Shown: positions 40,142-50,431, counted from the stretch's first letter. The stretch: DNA of 64,000 bases from Escherichia ruysiae (GCF_031323975.1 NZ_JAVIWS010000001.1:2976001-3040000), one strand, 5' to 3'. The notes: generated by a model from the letters alone, not told the origin. Made by a program: numbers and translations.

Positions 40142-40921
40142 ATGGCATTTAAGACCTGGCAAATTGGTTTGCATTTACAACAGCAAGAAGCGGTGGCGGT
40201 TGCTATCGTGCGTGGCGCGAAAGAATGCTATTTGCAACGCTGGTGGCGTTTGCCGCTGGCGACCGACATTATCAAAGATGGGCGCATTATTGACGCGGAA
40301 CGGCTGACTAAAACGTTGTTACCGTGGAGTCGTGAACTGCCACACCGTCATCACATTATGTTGGCATTTCCCGCTAGCCGAACGTTACAAAGGGCATTTC
40401 CGCGTCCGGCAATGTCCCTGGGCGAACGGGAGCAAATGGCCTGGTTGACAGGTACGATGGCTCGCGAGCTGGATATGGAACCGGACTCCCTGCGCTTTGA
40501 TTACAGCGAAGATTCGCTAAGTCCCGCTTATAACGTGACCGCCGCGCAAAGCAAAGAGCTGGCAACGCTGCTTAGCCTGGCAGAAAGATTGCGTATTCAC
40601 GTTAGTGCGATTACCCCAGACGCCTGCGCTTTGCAGCGATTCCTGCCTTTTTTACCTTCTCATCAGCAATGTCTGGCCTGGCGTGATAATGAACAGTGGT
40701 TATGGGCGACGCGTTATAGCTGGGGACGCAAACTGGCGGTGGGGATGACAAGCGCGAATGAACTGGCCGCGACGTTAGCCATTAATTCTGAAAGTCTCGC
40801 GATATGCGGCGAAGGCGGATTTGACCCCTGGAATGCGGTTTCTGTGCGTCAGCCGCCACTACCGCCACCAGGTGGAAACTTTGCTATCGCGCTGGGGCTG
40901 GCGCTTGGGGAGGGGTACTGA
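40142..40921 (+). CDS. hofM: HofM, PilM-like protein for DNA utilisation
   Basis: A 259-residue cytoplasmic protein resembling the actin-like PilM/ComA component of type IV pilus and competence machines. Homologue of Haemophilus ComA. It has been reported as required for E. coli to use DNA as a carbon source. The ATG at 40142 follows AAGGAGATCATCACA. The stop codon overlaps the hofN start (TGATG), so the genes are translationally coupled. It heads the hofMNOPQ operon. Confidence 0.92.
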   Translation: MAFKTWQIGLHLQQQEAVAVAIVRGAKECYLQRWWRLPLATDIIKDGRIIDAERLTKTLLPWSRELPHRHHIMLAFPASRTLQRAFPRPAMSLGEREQMAWLTGTMARELDMEPDSLRFDYSEDSLSPAYNVTAAQSKELATLLSLAERLRIHVSAITPDACALQRFLPFLPSHQQCLAWRDNEQWLWATRYSWGRKLAVGMTSANELAATLAINSESLAICGEGGFDPWNAVSVRQPPLPPPGGNFAIALGLALGEGY

Positions 40922-41460
40922 TGAATCCGCCAATCAATTTTTTGCCCTGGCGAGAGCAACGCCGGACGGCCTTTCTTCGCTTCTGGTTGCTGATGTTCGT
41001 TGCTCCTCTGCTGCTGGCTGTCGGGATAACGCTCATGCTGCGTTTGACAACCAACGCTGAAGTACGCGTTGACGCTGTTTTGCTTCAGGCGGAACAACAA
41101 CGCGCCAGCACCCTACAAACCAGTAAACCACGTTTGCTGGAACGCCAACAATTACGCGAACAGCGTTTGCAACGTCAGCGCCAGCGACAATTTACCCGCG
41201 ACTGGCAATCTTCGCTGGAGTCACTGGCGGCACTTTTACCCGAACACGCCTGGCTGACAACGATACGCTGGCAGCAGGGAACGCTGGAGGTAAAGGGACT
41301 TGCGACGAACATTACTGTGTTAAACGCACTGGAAAAAGCACTCCGCCAGGATACTTCTTTTCAACTCAACCAGCGTGGAGCCACGCAGCAAGATGCACAA
41401 GGACGCTGGCAATTTGAGTATCAGTTAACAAGGACGGTTAGCGATGAACACTCTCTTTGA
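40921..41460 (+). CDS. hofN: HofN, PilN-like inner-membrane protein
   Basis: A 179-residue bitopic protein. It begins MNPPINFLPWRE, the classic PilN N-terminal motif that binds PilM. A transmembrane helix lies at about 20-40, followed by a Gln/Arg-rich coiled-coil stretch and a small periplasmic ferredoxin-like domain. Homologue of ComB of Haemophilus. It overlaps hofM by one base and hofO by 17 bases. Confidence 0.92.
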   Translation: MNPPINFLPWREQRRTAFLRFWLLMFVAPLLLAVGITLMLRLTTNAEVRVDAVLLQAEQQRASTLQTSKPRLLERQQLREQRLQRQRQRQFTRDWQSSLESLAALLPEHAWLTTIRWQQGTLEVKGLATNITVLNALEKALRQDTSFQLNQRGATQQDAQGRWQFEYQLTRTVSDEHSL

Positions 41461-41884
41461 TTGGTGGTTCGCGACATCACTCCGTATCCGCCAGTTTTGC
41501 TGGGCAGTCTGGTTGCTGATGTTAGTTACGCTCATTTTTCTTTCCTCGGCACACCAGGAAGAGAGTGACGCATTAATTCGACTGCGGGCAAGTCATCACC
41601 AGCAATGGACTGCACTTTATCGCCTGGTAGACACCACTCCCATCAGCGAAGAAAAAACGCTGTCCTTTTCGCCACTGGATTTTCAGTTGCCCGGCGCGCA
41701 ACTGCTTTACTGGCATCCATCCGCTCAGGGAGGCGAGTTGGCGTTGAAAACGTTCTGGGAAGCGGTGCCGTCGGCATTTACACGGCTGGCAGAGCGCAAC
41801 GTCAGCGTGAGCCGTTTTTCATTAAGCGTGGAAGGTGATGATCTTTTGTTCACGCTACAACTGGAGATGCCGCATGAGGGGTAA
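41444..41884 (+). CDS. hofO: HofO, PilO-like inner-membrane protein
   Basis: A 146-residue bitopic protein with one hydrophobic helix at about 17-35 and a small periplasmic domain, the layout of PilO/ComC, which pairs with PilN. Sequence conservation across the family is low, so the call leans on position between hofN and hofP. It overlaps both neighbours (17 bases with hofN, 11 with hofP). Confidence 0.9.
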   Translation: MNTLFDWWFATSLRIRQFCWAVWLLMLVTLIFLSSAHQEESDALIRLRASHHQQWTALYRLVDTTPISEEKTLSFSPLDFQLPGAQLLYWHPSAQGGELALKTFWEAVPSAFTRLAERNVSVSRFSLSVEGDDLLFTLQLEMPHEG

Positions 41885-42278
41885 ACGCGGGTTGTTGGCA
41901 GGTATTGCCTTGTGCCTTTTAACCGGTATGCGTGACCCTTTTAAGCCGCCGGAAGATCTATGCCGGATTAGCGAACTTACCCAGTGGCGTTATCAGGGGA
42001 TGGTAGGGCGAGGCGAGCGCGTTATTGGCGTAATAAAAGATGGGCAAAAAAAATGGCGACGGGTGGAGCAAAACGATGTGCTGGAGAATGGCTGGACAAT
42101 TTTACAACTGACGCCAGAAACATTAACGCTGGGAACTGGAAAAAACTGCGAACCGCCACAGTGGTTGTGGCAACGGCAAGGAGATAAAAATGAAGCAATG
42201 GATAGCCGCACTACTGTTGATGATGATACCCAGCGTACAGGCGGCAAAGCCGCAAAAAGTGACGCTGATGGTGGATGA
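41874..42278 (+). CDS. hofP: HofP, PilP-like protein
   Basis: A 134-residue protein with a short hydrophobic N-terminus (residues 6-19) then MRDPFKPPEDLC, the PilP-type segment preceding a small beta-rich domain (YQGMVGRGERVIGVIKDG). Homologue of ComD. The start at 41874 lies inside hofO. Its last 89 bases overlap the start of hofQ in another frame, so the C-terminus (DDDTQRTGGKAAKSDADGG) is written over the hofQ signal peptide region. It is probably an inner-membrane/periplasmic link between HofN/O and the secretin. Confidence 0.9.
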   Translation: MRGKRGLLAGIALCLLTGMRDPFKPPEDLCRISELTQWRYQGMVGRGERVIGVIKDGQKKWRRVEQNDVLENGWTILQLTPETLTLGTGKNCEPPQWLWQRQGDKNEAMDSRTTVDDDTQRTGGKAAKSDADGG

Positions 42279-43428
42279 CGTTCCGGTGGCTCAGGTGTTA
42301 CAGGCGCTGGCTGAACAGGAGAAGTTAAACCTGGTGGTTTCGCCAGACGTCAATGGTACGGTGTCGTTACATCTCACTGACGTTCCCTGGAAACAGGCAC
42401 TACAAACCGTAGTGAAAAGCGCCGGGCTGATAACGCGCCAGGAAGGCAACATTCTTTCAGTGCATTCCGTTGCCTGGCAGAATGACAATATCGCCCGTCA
42501 GGAGGCTGAACAGGCGCGGGTGCAGGCAAATCTGCCGCTGGAAAATCGCAATATTACTCTGCAATACGCCGACGCCGGAGAGCTGGCGAAAGCAGGAGAA
42601 AAGCTACTTAGCGCCAAAGGCAGCATGACTGTCGATAAACGTACTAATCGCCTTTTGCTGCGTGATAACAAAACGGCGTTAAGCGCACTGGAGCAGTGGG
42701 TAGCGCAAATGGATTTGCCGGTCGGGCAGGTTGAACTGTTGGCGCACATTGTCACCATTAATGAAAAAAGTCTGCGCGAGTTAGGCGTGAAATGGACGCT
42801 GGCCGATGCGCAACAAACCGGCGGCGTTGGGCAAGTGACCACGCTCGGCGGCGATCTCTCTGTGGCAACGGCAACGACGCATATCGGTTTTAACATTGGG
42901 CGTATCAACGGGCGTTTACTGGATCTGGAGCTTTCCGCGCTCGAACAAAAACAGCAACTGGATATTATCGCCAGCCCGCGTCTGCTGGCCTCACATCTCC
43001 AGCCTGCCAGCATTAAACAGGGAAGCGAGATCCCGTATCAGGTTTCCAGTGGTGAAAGCGGCGCGACGTCGGTGGAATTTAAAGAGGCCGTACTGGGAAT
43101 GGAAGTCACGCCCACGGTGTTACAAAAAGGTCGCATCCGACTGAAATTACACATCAGCCAGAACGTTCCGGGACAGGTGCTACAACAAGCTGATGGCGAA
43201 GTGCTGGCGATTGATAAGCAGGAGATCGAAACGCAGGTTGAAGTAAAAAGCGGAGAAACGCTGGCACTGGGTGGTATTTTTACCCGTAAAAATAAATCGG
43301 GTCAGGATAGCGTACCGCTGTTGGGCGACATCCCCTGGTTCGGGCAATTATTTCGTCATGACGGAAAAGAAGATGAACGACGCGAGTTAGTGGTATTTAT
43401 CACGCCACGGTTGGTTTCCAGTGAGTAA
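42190..43428 (+). CDS. hofQ: HofQ, outer-membrane secretin-type porin for DNA
   Basis: A 412-residue secretin. A signal peptide (MKQWIAALLLMMIPSVQAA, cleavage about residue 18) is followed by AMIN/N0-type (VTLMVDDVPVAQVLQALAEQ) and N1 domains. The C-terminal secretin domain (about 230-412) ends in the typical GETLALGGIFT and PLLGDIPWFGQLF motifs. Homologue of ComE, the channel for DNA entry. A strong GGAG ribosome-binding site lies within hofP. It is the last gene of hofMNOPQ. Confidence 0.94.
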   Translation: MKQWIAALLLMMIPSVQAAKPQKVTLMVDDVPVAQVLQALAEQEKLNLVVSPDVNGTVSLHLTDVPWKQALQTVVKSAGLITRQEGNILSVHSVAWQNDNIARQEAEQARVQANLPLENRNITLQYADAGELAKAGEKLLSAKGSMTVDKRTNRLLLRDNKTALSALEQWVAQMDLPVGQVELLAHIVTINEKSLRELGVKWTLADAQQTGGVGQVTTLGGDLSVATATTHIGFNIGRINGRLLDLELSALEQKQQLDIIASPRLLASHLQPASIKQGSEIPYQVSSGESGATSVEFKEAVLGMEVTPTVLQKGRIRLKLHISQNVPGQVLQQADGEVLAIDKQEIETQVEVKSGETLALGGIFTRKNKSGQDSVPLLGDIPWFGQLFRHDGKEDERRELVVFITPRLVSSE

Positions 43429-43828
43429 ACTGCCGCAAAAACGGCGATGTTTTCATGCTGAACATGTTTCATCTATTTGACGTGCGCAGGTATTTAGCAT
43501 ACAAGGAGTACCGATTTGAGAGTCGGTGCTCTTTGTTACCTGCGTTTTATGATGGTGATTTATCTTTCACGCGGCATTTTGCTGTCTTTTTTACGCTAAT
43601 CTTACCCGGTGATTTATCGCCAGAGCGGTGATAGCAAGGCAGTGCACCTGCAGCGACCAGATATGCAGAGGGATGGGCAATTTATTCAGTTGCCAAACCC
43701 GCTGGAGTATTGAGATAATTTTCAGTCTGACTCTCGCAATATTTTATGAGGTTTCAGTTCATGTCCTGCGGCGCTCTCTGAGCGAAGCGGGTTTATCATT
43801 AACGAATAGTCTTAGTAGTACCGAAAAA
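43429..43828. other. hofQ-aroK intergenic region
   Basis: A 400-base gap holding a long compound stem-loop with a terminal T-run (43485-43550, listed separately), then the aroK leader. aroK promoters are expected in the ~280 bases after the stem-loop; I cannot fix one by eye. A frame open upstream of aroK from 43628 has no family support. Confidence 0.6.
43485..43550 (+). terminator. Compound stem-loop with T-run (hof operon terminator or small RNA end)
   Basis: Outer stem CGCAGGTA (43485-43492) pairs perfectly with TACCTGCG (43537-43544). Inner stem ACAAGGAGTACCGA (43501-43514) pairs with TCGGTGCTCTTTGT (43523-43536), 12 Watson-Crick and two G-U pairs, around the loop TTTGAGAG. An eight-base bulge (TTTAGCAT) separates the stems on the left only. 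TTTTAT follows. It is a far longer helix than the other terminators here. Confidence 0.7.
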
Positions 43829-44350
43829 ATGGCAGAGAAACGCAATATCTTTCTGGTTGGGCCTATGGGTGCCGGAAAAAGCACTATTGGGCGCCAGTTA
43901 GCTCAACAACTCAATATGGAATTTTACGATTCCGATCAAGAGATTGAGAAACGAACCGGAGCTGATGTGGGCTGGGTTTTCGATTTAGAAGGCGAAGAAG
44001 GCTTCCGCGATCGCGAAGAAAAGGTCATCAATGAGTTGACCGAGAAACAGGGTATTGTGCTGGCTACTGGCGGCGGCTCTGTGAAATCCCGCGAAACGCG
44101 TAACCGTCTTTCCGCACGTGGCGTTGTCGTTTATCTTGAAACGACCATCGAAAAGCAACTTGCGCGCACGCAGCGTGATAAAAAACGCCCGTTGCTGCAC
44201 GTTGAAACACCGCCGCGTGAAGTTCTGGAAGCATTGGCTAATGAACGCAATCCGCTGTATGAAGAGATTGCCGACGTGACCATTCGTACTGATGATCAAA
44301 GCGCCAAAGTGGTCGCAAACCAGATTATTCACATGCTGGAAAGCAACTAA
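43829..44350 (+). CDS. aroK: Shikimate kinase I
   Basis: A 173-residue kinase phosphorylating shikimate at the 3-hydroxyl in the aromatic amino-acid pathway. Walker [10 protein letters not shown] is at 11-19; shikimate-binding Asp and Arg residues lie in YDSDQEIE and GFRDREE; the GGG motif is ATGGGSV; the lid region is DKKRPLL. The start at 43829 gives the known length. It is first gene of the aroK-aroB-damX-dam-rpe-gph-trpS cluster, with aroB 56 bases downstream. Confidence 0.97.
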   Translation: MAEKRNIFLVGPMGAGKSTIGRQLAQQLNMEFYDSDQEIEKRTGADVGWVFDLEGEEGFRDREEKVINELTEKQGIVLATGGGSVKSRETRNRLSARGVVVYLETTIEKQLARTQRDKKRPLLHVETPPREVLEALANERNPLYEEIADVTIRTDDQSAKVVANQIIHMLESN

Positions 44351-44406
44351 TTCTGGCTTTATATACACTCGTCTGCGGGTACAGTAATTAAGGTGGATGT
44401 CGCGTT

Positions 44407-45495
44407 ATGGAGAGGATAGTCGTCACTCTCGGGGAACGTAGTTACCCAATTACCATCGCATCTGGTTTGTTTAACGAACCAGCTTCATTCTTACCGCTGA
44501 AATCGGGTGAGCAGGTGATGTTGGTCACCAACGAAACCCTGGCTCCTCTGTATCTCGATAAGGTTCGCAGCGTACTTGAACAGGCGGGTGTTAACGTCGA
44601 TAGCGTTATCCTCCCTGACGGCGAGCAGTATAAAAGCCTGGCAGTACTCGACACCGTTTTTACGGCGTTGTTGCAAAAACCGCACAGTCGCGATACGACG
44701 CTGGTGGCGCTTGGCGGCGGCGTAGTAGGCGATCTTACCGGTTTTGCAGCGGCGAGCTATCAGCGCGGCGTTCGCTTCATTCAAGTCCCGACGACATTGC
44801 TGTCGCAGGTGGACTCTTCCGTTGGCGGAAAAACCGCAGTCAACCATCCCCTCGGTAAAAATATGATTGGCGCTTTTTATCAGCCAGCATCAGTGGTGGT
44901 GGATCTCGACTGTCTGAAAACGCTTCCTCCGAGAGAGTTAGCTTCGGGGCTGGCGGAAGTCATCAAATACGGCATTATTCTTGACGGTGAGTTTTTCAAC
45001 TGGCTGGAAGATAATCTGGATGCGCTGCTCAATCTGGATGGTCCGGCAATGGCGTACTGTATTCGTCGTTGCTGTGAGCTGAAAGCAGAAGTTGTCGCTG
45101 CCGACGAGCGCGAATCCGGCTTACGTGCTTTACTGAATCTGGGACATACCTTTGGTCATGCTATTGAAGCGGAAATGGGGTATGGCAATTGGTTGCACGG
45201 TGAAGCAGTCGCGGCGGGTATGGTGATGGCGGCGCGGACGTCGGAACGTCTCGGGCAGTTTAGTTCTGCCGAAACGCAGCGTATTATTACCCTGCTTACG
45301 CGGGCTGGATTACCGGTTAATGGGCCGCGCGAAATGTCCGCGCAGGCGTATTTACCGCATATGCTGCGTGACAAGAAAGTCCTTGCGGGAGAGATGCGCT
45401 TAATTCTTCCGCTGGCAATTGGTAAGAGTGAAGTTCGCGGCGGCGTATCGCACGAACTTGTTCTTAACGCTATTACCGATTGTCAATCAGCGTAA
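44407..45495 (+). CDS. aroB: 3-dehydroquinate synthase
   Basis: A 362-residue NAD- and zinc-dependent enzyme converting DAHP to 3-dehydroquinate, step two of the shikimate pathway. The NAD-binding loop [14 protein letters not shown] is near 103-116, [19 protein letters not shown] follows near 138, and zinc histidines lie in [10 protein letters not shown] and [11 protein letters not shown]. It is a metabolic partner of aroK upstream. A small GC stem (45511-45528) lies between it and damX. Confidence 0.97.
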   Translation: MERIVVTLGERSYPITIASGLFNEPASFLPLKSGEQVMLVTNETLAPLYLDKVRSVLEQAGVNVDSVILPDGEQYKSLAVLDTVFTALLQKPHSRDTTLVALGGGVVGDLTGFAAASYQRGVRFIQVPTTLLSQVDSSVGGKTAVNHPLGKNMIGAFYQPASVVVDLDCLKTLPPRELASGLAEVIKYGIILDGEFFNWLEDNLDALLNLDGPAMAYCIRRCCELKAEVVAADERESGLRALLNLGHTFGHAIEAEMGYGNWLHGEAVAAGMVMAARTSERLGQFSSAETQRIITLLTRAGLPVNGPREMSAQAYLPHMLRDKKVLAGEMRLILPLAIGKSEVRGGVSHELVLNAITDCQSA

Positions 45496-45585
45496 CAACA
45501 AGAAAGGTCCGGCCGCTTATCAGCGGTCTATTAGCTTCAGGTTAATTGCAACGTGGTAAGCATTAACCTTTTAGTGGGGTGTTAA

Positions 45586-46887
45586 ATGGATGAATTCAAA
45601 CCAGAAGACGAGCTGAAACCCGATCCCAGCGATCGTCGTACTGGTCGTTCTCGTCAATCTTCTGAGCGTTCAGAACGTACTGAACGTGGCGAACCGCAGA
45701 TCAATTTTGATGATATTGAACTTGATGAAACTGACGATCGCCGTCCGACTCGTGCGCAAAAAGAGCGCAATGAGGAACCGGAAATCGAAGAAGAAATTGA
45801 TGATTCCGAAGATGACGCTGTGGATGAAGAGCGTGTAGAGCGTCGTCCGCGTAAGCGCAAAAAAGCAGCCAGCAAACCGGCTTCTCGTCAGTATATGATG
45901 ATGGGCGTCGGTATTCTGGTTCTGCTGCTGTTGATCATCGGTATCGGTTCTGCGCTAAAAGCCCCCTCGACCTCTTCCAGCGATCAAACCGCGTCTGGTG
46001 AGAAGAGTATTGATCTTGCTGGCAATGCGACTGATCAGGCAAATGGCGTGCAGCCAGCGCCGGGAACCACGTCTGCGGAAAATACCCAGCAGGATGTTTC
46101 TCTGCCGCCGATTTCTTCTACGCCGACCCAGGGGCAAACCCCGGCGGCAACGGATGGTCAACAACGTGTTGAAGTGCAGGGTGACCTGAATAACGCGCTG
46201 ACCCAGCCGCAAAATCAGCAACAGCTGAACAATGTGGCGGTGAACTCTACGCTGCCGACTGAACCCGCGACTGTAGCGCCAGTTCGTAATGGCAACGCAT
46301 CGCGTGATACGGCGAAAGCGCAAACCGCTGAACGTCCGGCCACTACGCGTCCGGCACGTCAGCAGGCGGTGATTGAACCGAAAAAACCACAAGCAACTGT
46401 GAAAACGGAACCGAAGCCGGTAGCACAGACGCCGAAGCGTACTGAACCGGCTGCACCTGTGGCGAGCACAAAGGCACCGGCTGCGACTTCTACGCAAGCC
46501 ACAACGCCAGCAGCACCAAAAGAGACGGCGACTACGGCTCCAGTACAGACGGCATCTCCGGCGCAAACCACGGCAACACCAGCCGCTGGAGCGAAGACCG
46601 CAGGTAATGTTGGTTCGTTGAAATCGGCACCGTCCAGCCATTACACTCTGCAGCTGAGCAGTTCTTCTAACTACGACAACCTGAACGGTTGGGCGAAGAA
46701 AGAGAATCTGAAAAACTACGTTGTCTATGAAACGACGCGTAATGGTCAGCCGTGGTATGTACTGGTTTCTGGCGTGTACGCTTCGAAAGAAGAGGCGAAA
46801 AAAGCGGTATCTACATTGCCAGCAGATGTTCAGGCCAAAAACCCATGGGCGAAACCGCTGCGTCAGGTACAGGCCGATCTGAAGTAA
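45586..46887 (+). CDS. damX: Cell-division SPOR-domain protein DamX
   Basis: A 433-residue bitopic inner-membrane protein. The N-terminal ~100 residues are cytoplasmic and highly charged (acidic runs, then RRPRKRKK), a transmembrane helix lies at about 104-125, and a long Pro/Ala/Thr/Gln-rich periplasmic linker leads to the C-terminal SPOR domain (last ~80 residues), which binds denuded septal peptidoglycan. It is slightly longer than the 428-residue K-12 protein I recall; the difference probably lies in the low-complexity linker. Confidence 0.95.
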   Translation: MDEFKPEDELKPDPSDRRTGRSRQSSERSERTERGEPQINFDDIELDETDDRRPTRAQKERNEEPEIEEEIDDSEDDAVDEERVERRPRKRKKAASKPASRQYMMMGVGILVLLLLIIGIGSALKAPSTSSSDQTASGEKSIDLAGNATDQANGVQPAPGTTSAENTQQDVSLPPISSTPTQGQTPAATDGQQRVEVQGDLNNALTQPQNQQQLNNVAVNSTLPTEPATVAPVRNGNASRDTAKAQTAERPATTRPARQQAVIEPKKPQATVKTEPKPVAQTPKRTEPAAPVASTKAPAATSTQATTPAAPKETATTAPVQTASPAQTTATPAAGAKTAGNVGSLKSAPSSHYTLQLSSSSNYDNLNGWAKKENLKNYVVYETTRNGQPWYVLVSGVYASKEEAKKAVSTLPADVQAKNPWAKPLRQVQADLK

Positions 46888-46993
46888 TCAAGGTTATCTC
46901 CCGTAATGGTTTATCGTTGCGGGAGTTGCCTGAAGCGCTGGATGCTGTCGGAGCTTTCTCCACAGCCGGAGAAGGTGTAATTAGTTAGTCAGC

Positions 46994-47830
46994 ATGAAGA
47001 AAAATCGCGCTTTTTTGAAGTGGGCAGGGGGTAAATATCCCCTGCTTGATGATATTAAACGGCATTTGCCTAAGGGTGAATGTCTGGTTGAACCTTTTGT
47101 GGGTGCCGGGTCGGTGTTTCTCAACACCGACTTTTCTCGTTATATCCTTGCCGATATCAATAGCGACCTGATTAGTCTCTACAACATTGTGAAGATGCGT
47201 ACTGATGAGTACGTACAGGCTGCCCGCGAGCTGTTTGTTCCTGAGACAAATTGCGCCGAGGTTTACTATCAGTTCCGCGAAGAGTTCAACAAAAGCCAGG
47301 ATCCGTTCCGTCGGGCGGTACTGTTTTTATATTTGAACCGCTACGGTTACAACGGCCTGTGTCGTTACAATCTGCGCGGTGAGTTTAACGTGCCGTTTGG
47401 CCGCTACAAAAAACCCTATTTCCCGGAAGCTGAGTTGTATCACTTCGCTGAAAAAGCGCAGAATGCCTTTTTCTATTGTGAGTCTTATGCCGATAGCATG
47501 GCGCGCGCAGATGATGCATCTGTCGTCTATTGCGATCCGCCTTATGCACCACTATCTGCGACCGCCAACTTTACGGCGTATCACACAAACAGTTTTACTC
47601 TTGAACAACAGGCGCATCTGGCGGAGATCGCCGAAGGTCTGGTTAACCGTCAGATCCCGGTACTGATTTCTAACCATGATACGGCGCTAACGCGCGAGTG
47701 GTATCAACGCGCAAAATTGCATGTCGTCAAAGTTCGACGCAGTATAAGCAGCAACGGCGGCACACGTAAAAAGGTGGACGAACTGCTGGCTTTGTACAAA
47801 CCAGGAGTCGTTTCACCCGCGAAAAAATAA
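46994..47830 (+). CDS. dam: DNA adenine methyltransferase Dam
   Basis: A 278-residue N6-adenine methyltransferase acting on GATC, used in mismatch repair, replication timing and gene regulation. Alpha-group layout: AdoMet-binding motif [10 protein letters not shown] near residue 32-41 and catalytic DPPY at about 181-184 ([10 protein letters not shown]). The N-terminal [12 protein letters not shown] is typical. It lies 106 bases after damX; the gap has an intercistronic stem (CTCCCG at 46898, CGGGAG at 46920) without a T-run. Confidence 0.98.
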   Translation: MKKNRAFLKWAGGKYPLLDDIKRHLPKGECLVEPFVGAGSVFLNTDFSRYILADINSDLISLYNIVKMRTDEYVQAARELFVPETNCAEVYYQFREEFNKSQDPFRRAVLFLYLNRYGYNGLCRYNLRGEFNVPFGRYKKPYFPEAELYHFAEKAQNAFFYCESYADSMARADDASVVYCDPPYAPLSATANFTAYHTNSFTLEQQAHLAEIAEGLVNRQIPVLISNHDTALTREWYQRAKLHVVKVRRSISSNGGTRKKVDELLALYKPGVVSPAKK

Positions 47831-47847
47831 TTCTCAAGGAGAAGCGG

Positions 47848-48525
47848 ATGAAACAGTATTTGATTGCCCCCTCAATTCTGTCGGCTGATTTTGCCCGCCT
47901 GGGTGAAGATACCGCAAAGGCCCTGGCAGCTGGCGCTGATGTCGTGCATTTTGACGTCATGGATAACCACTATGTTCCCAACCTGACGATTGGACCAATG
48001 GTGCTGAAATCCTTGCGTAATTACGGCATTACCGCCCCTATCGATGTACATCTGATGGTGAAACCGGTTGATCGCATTGTGCCGGATTTCGCTGCCGCAG
48101 GTGCCAGCATCATTACCTTTCATCCTGAAGCCTCCGAGCATGTTGATCGCACGCTGCAACTGATTAAAGAAAATGGCTGTAAAGCGGGGCTGGTATTTAA
48201 CCCGGCGACACCGCTGAGCTATCTGGATTACGTGATGGACAAACTGGATGTGATCCTGCTGATGTCCGTCAACCCTGGTTTCGGCGGTCAGTCTTTCATT
48301 CCACAAACGTTAGATAAACTGCGCGAAGTACGTCGTCGTATCGACGAGTCTGGCTTCGACATTCGACTGGAAGTGGACGGTGGCGTGAAGGTGAACAATA
48401 TTGGCGAAATCGCTGCGGCGGGCGCGGATATGTTTGTCGCTGGCTCCGCTATTTTCGACCAGCCAGACTATAAAAAAGTCATTGATGAAATGCGCAGTGA
48501 ACTGGCAAAGGTAAGTCATGAGTAA
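47848..48525 (+). CDS. rpe: Ribulose-phosphate 3-epimerase
   Basis: A 225-residue TIM-barrel enzyme of the pentose phosphate pathway interconverting ribulose 5-phosphate and xylulose 5-phosphate. The N-terminal [13 protein letters not shown], the metal histidine and aspartate region [23 protein letters not shown] motif ([14 protein letters not shown]) and EVDGGV are all present. It follows dam by 17 bases and overlaps gph by eight bases. Confidence 0.97.
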   Translation: MKQYLIAPSILSADFARLGEDTAKALAAGADVVHFDVMDNHYVPNLTIGPMVLKSLRNYGITAPIDVHLMVKPVDRIVPDFAAAGASIITFHPEASEHVDRTLQLIKENGCKAGLVFNPATPLSYLDYVMDKLDVILLMSVNPGFGGQSFIPQTLDKLREVRRRIDESGFDIRLEVDGGVKVNNIGEIAAAGADMFVAGSAIFDQPDYKKVIDEMRSELAKVSHE

Positions 48526-49276
48526 GTTTGAAGATATTCGCGGCGTTGCCTTCGATCTCGATGGCACGCTGGTTGACAGTGCTCCCGGTCTGGCTGCTGC
48601 GGTAGATATGGCGCTGTATGCGCTGGAGTTGCCCGTTGCAGGCGAAGAGCGTGTTATTACCTGGATTGGTAATGGCGCAGATGTGCTGATGGAGCGGGCA
48701 TTGACCTGGGCGCGTCAGGAACGTGCGACGCTGCGTAAAACGATGGGCAAACCGCCCGTTGATGACGATATTCCGGCAGAAGAACAAGTACGTATTCTGC
48801 GTAAGCTGTTTGATCGTTACTATGGCGAAGTTGCTGAAGAAGGCACGTTTTTGTTCCCGCACGTTGCCGATACGCTGGGCGCATTGCAGGCTAAAGGCCT
48901 GCCGCTAGGTCTGGTTACCAACAAACCAACGCCGTTCGTCGCCCCGCTGCTGGAAGCCTTAGATATCGCAAAATACTTTAGCGTGGTTATCGGCGGCGAT
49001 GACGTACAAAACAAAAAACCCCACCCGGATCCGCTGCTACTGGTGGCTGAACGTATGGGCATTGCCCCGCAACAGATGCTGTTTGTCGGCGATTCTCGCA
49101 ATGATATTCAGGCAGCAAAAGCAGCCGGTTGCCCTTCAGTTGGCTTAACCTACGGATATAACTACGGCGAGGCTATCGATCTCAGCCAGCCTGATGTAAT
49201 TTATCACTCTATAAATGACCTTCTGCCCGCATTAGGGCTTCCGCAAAGCGAAAATCAGGAATCGAAAAATGACTAA
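48518..49276 (+). CDS. gph: Phosphoglycolate phosphatase
   Basis: A 252-residue HAD phosphatase that removes phosphate from 2-phosphoglycolate, a product of oxidative DNA 3'-end repair. Nucleophile and acid Asp13/Asp15 lie in [10 protein letters not shown], motif II in GLVTNKPT, motif III Lys in KKPHPDP and motif IV in VGDSRNDI. It overlaps rpe and trpS by eight bases each, implying coupled translation. Confidence 0.97.
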   Translation: MSKFEDIRGVAFDLDGTLVDSAPGLAAAVDMALYALELPVAGEERVITWIGNGADVLMERALTWARQERATLRKTMGKPPVDDDIPAEEQVRILRKLFDRYYGEVAEEGTFLFPHVADTLGALQAKGLPLGLVTNKPTPFVAPLLEALDIAKYFSVVIGGDDVQNKKPHPDPLLLVAERMGIAPQQMLFVGDSRNDIQAAKAAGCPSVGLTYGYNYGEAIDLSQPDVIYHSINDLLPALGLPQSENQESKND

Positions 49277-50273
49277 GCCCATCGTTTTTAGTGGCGCACA
49301 GCCTTCAGGTGAATTGACCATTGGTAACTACATGGGTGCGCTGCGTCAGTGGGTAAACATGCAGGATGATTACCATTGCATTTACTGCATCGTTGACCAA
49401 CACGCCATCACCGTTCGCCAGGATGCGCAGAAGCTGCGTAAAGCGACGCTGGATACGCTGGCGTTGTACCTGGCTTGCGGTATCGATCCTGAGAAAAGCA
49501 CTATTTTTGTTCAGTCTCACGTGCCGGAACATGCGCAGTTAGGCTGGGCACTGAACTGCTATACCTACTTCGGCGAACTGAGCCGCATGACGCAGTTTAA
49601 AGATAAATCTGCGCGTTATGCCGAGAACATTAACGCTGGTCTGTTTGACTATCCGGTGCTGATGGCTGCGGACATCCTGCTGTATCAAACCAATCTGGTG
49701 CCGGTCGGCGAAGACCAGAAACAGCACCTGGAACTGAGCCGCGATATTGCCCAGCGTTTCAACGCGCTGTATGGCGATATCTTTAAAGTACCGGAGCCGT
49801 TTATTCCGAAATCTGGCGCGCGCGTAATGTCACTGCTGGAGCCGACCAAGAAGATGTCCAAGTCTGACGATAACCGCAATAACGTTATCGGTCTGCTGGA
49901 AGATCCGAAATCGGTAGTGAAGAAAATCAAACGTGCGGTCACTGACTCCGACGAGCCGCCGGTAGTTCGCTACGATGTGCAGAACAAAGCGGGCGTTTCC
50001 AACCTGCTGGATATCCTTTCTGCGGTAACGGGCCAGAGCATCCCGGAACTGGAAAAACAGTTCGAAGGCAAGATGTATGGTCACCTGAAAGGCGAAGTAG
50101 CTGAAGCGGTTTCCGGTATGCTGACTGAATTGCAGGAGCGTTATCACCGTTTCCGCAATGATGAAGCCTTCTTGCAACAGGTAATGAAAGACGGCGCAGA
50201 AAAAGCCAGCGCACACGCTTCCCGCACGTTGAAAGCGGTTTACGAAGCGATTGGTTTTGTGGCGAAGCCTTAA
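49269..50273 (+). CDS. trpS: Tryptophanyl-tRNA synthetase
   Basis: A 334-residue class I aminoacyl-tRNA synthetase. The HIGH-equivalent motif is PSGELTIGN (12-20) and the KMSKS motif (KKMSKSDDN) is near residue 195. Full length. It is the last gene of the dam cluster, followed at once by a strong terminator. Confidence 0.98.
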   Translation: MTKPIVFSGAQPSGELTIGNYMGALRQWVNMQDDYHCIYCIVDQHAITVRQDAQKLRKATLDTLALYLACGIDPEKSTIFVQSHVPEHAQLGWALNCYTYFGELSRMTQFKDKSARYAENINAGLFDYPVLMAADILLYQTNLVPVGEDQKQHLELSRDIAQRFNALYGDIFKVPEPFIPKSGARVMSLLEPTKKMSKSDDNRNNVIGLLEDPKSVVKKIKRAVTDSDEPPVVRYDVQNKAGVSNLLDILSAVTGQSIPELEKQFEGKMYGHLKGEVAEAVSGMLTELQERYHRFRNDEAFLQQVMKDGAEKASAHASRTLKAVYEAIGFVAKP

Positions 50274-50287
50274 TTCACTATTGATAC

Positions 50288-50314
50288 CAAAAACCGGGGA
50301 AACCCGGTTTTTTT
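50288..50314 (+). terminator. Terminator after trpS
   Basis: AAAACCGGG, loop, CCCGGTTTTTTT starting about 15 bases past the trpS stop. Stem of about nine pairs followed by seven T residues: a textbook intrinsic terminator closing the aroK-trpS cluster. Confidence 0.92.
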
Positions 50315-50385
50315 ACGTCGTTATTTGCAATAACCCAAAAAAATGTGAAGCATCTCGCCGTTTCCACATCTGCTTGTTGCGCCTT

Positions 50386-50405
50386 ATCTTCATTTTCATG
50401 AAGAT
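50386..50405. promoter_or_regulatory. Perfect inverted repeat upstream of yhfZ
   Basis: ATCTTCAT (50386-50393), four-base spacer, ATGAAGAT (50398-50405). It is a perfect eight-base palindrome 30-50 bases before the yhfZ start, immediately left of the repeat at 50408. It could be a second operator or part of the promoter. Confidence 0.45.
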
Positions 50406-50407
50406 AT

Positions 50408-50431
50408 AAATATTCATTTTATTGAAAATTT
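50408..50431. promoter_or_regulatory. Candidate yhf operator 1 (upstream of yhfZ)
   Basis: AAATATTCA, six-base spacer, TGAAAATTT. Eight of nine arm positions are complementary. The same repeat, perfect, occurs at 51750-51773 in front of yhfX. It ends three bases before the yhfZ ATG, so a bound protein would block both promoter and start. I infer autoregulation by YhfZ. Confidence 0.55.

Noticed and set aside
43628..43828. N-terminal extension of aroK by about 67 codons
   Set aside because: The conserved shikimate kinase begins at 43829; upstream sequence is leader and promoter DNA with no family similarity.
46752..46988. A 78-codon frame crossing the damX end and the damX-dam gap
   Set aside because: Most of it overlaps the conserved SPOR domain in another frame, and the gap part is better explained by an intercistronic stem.
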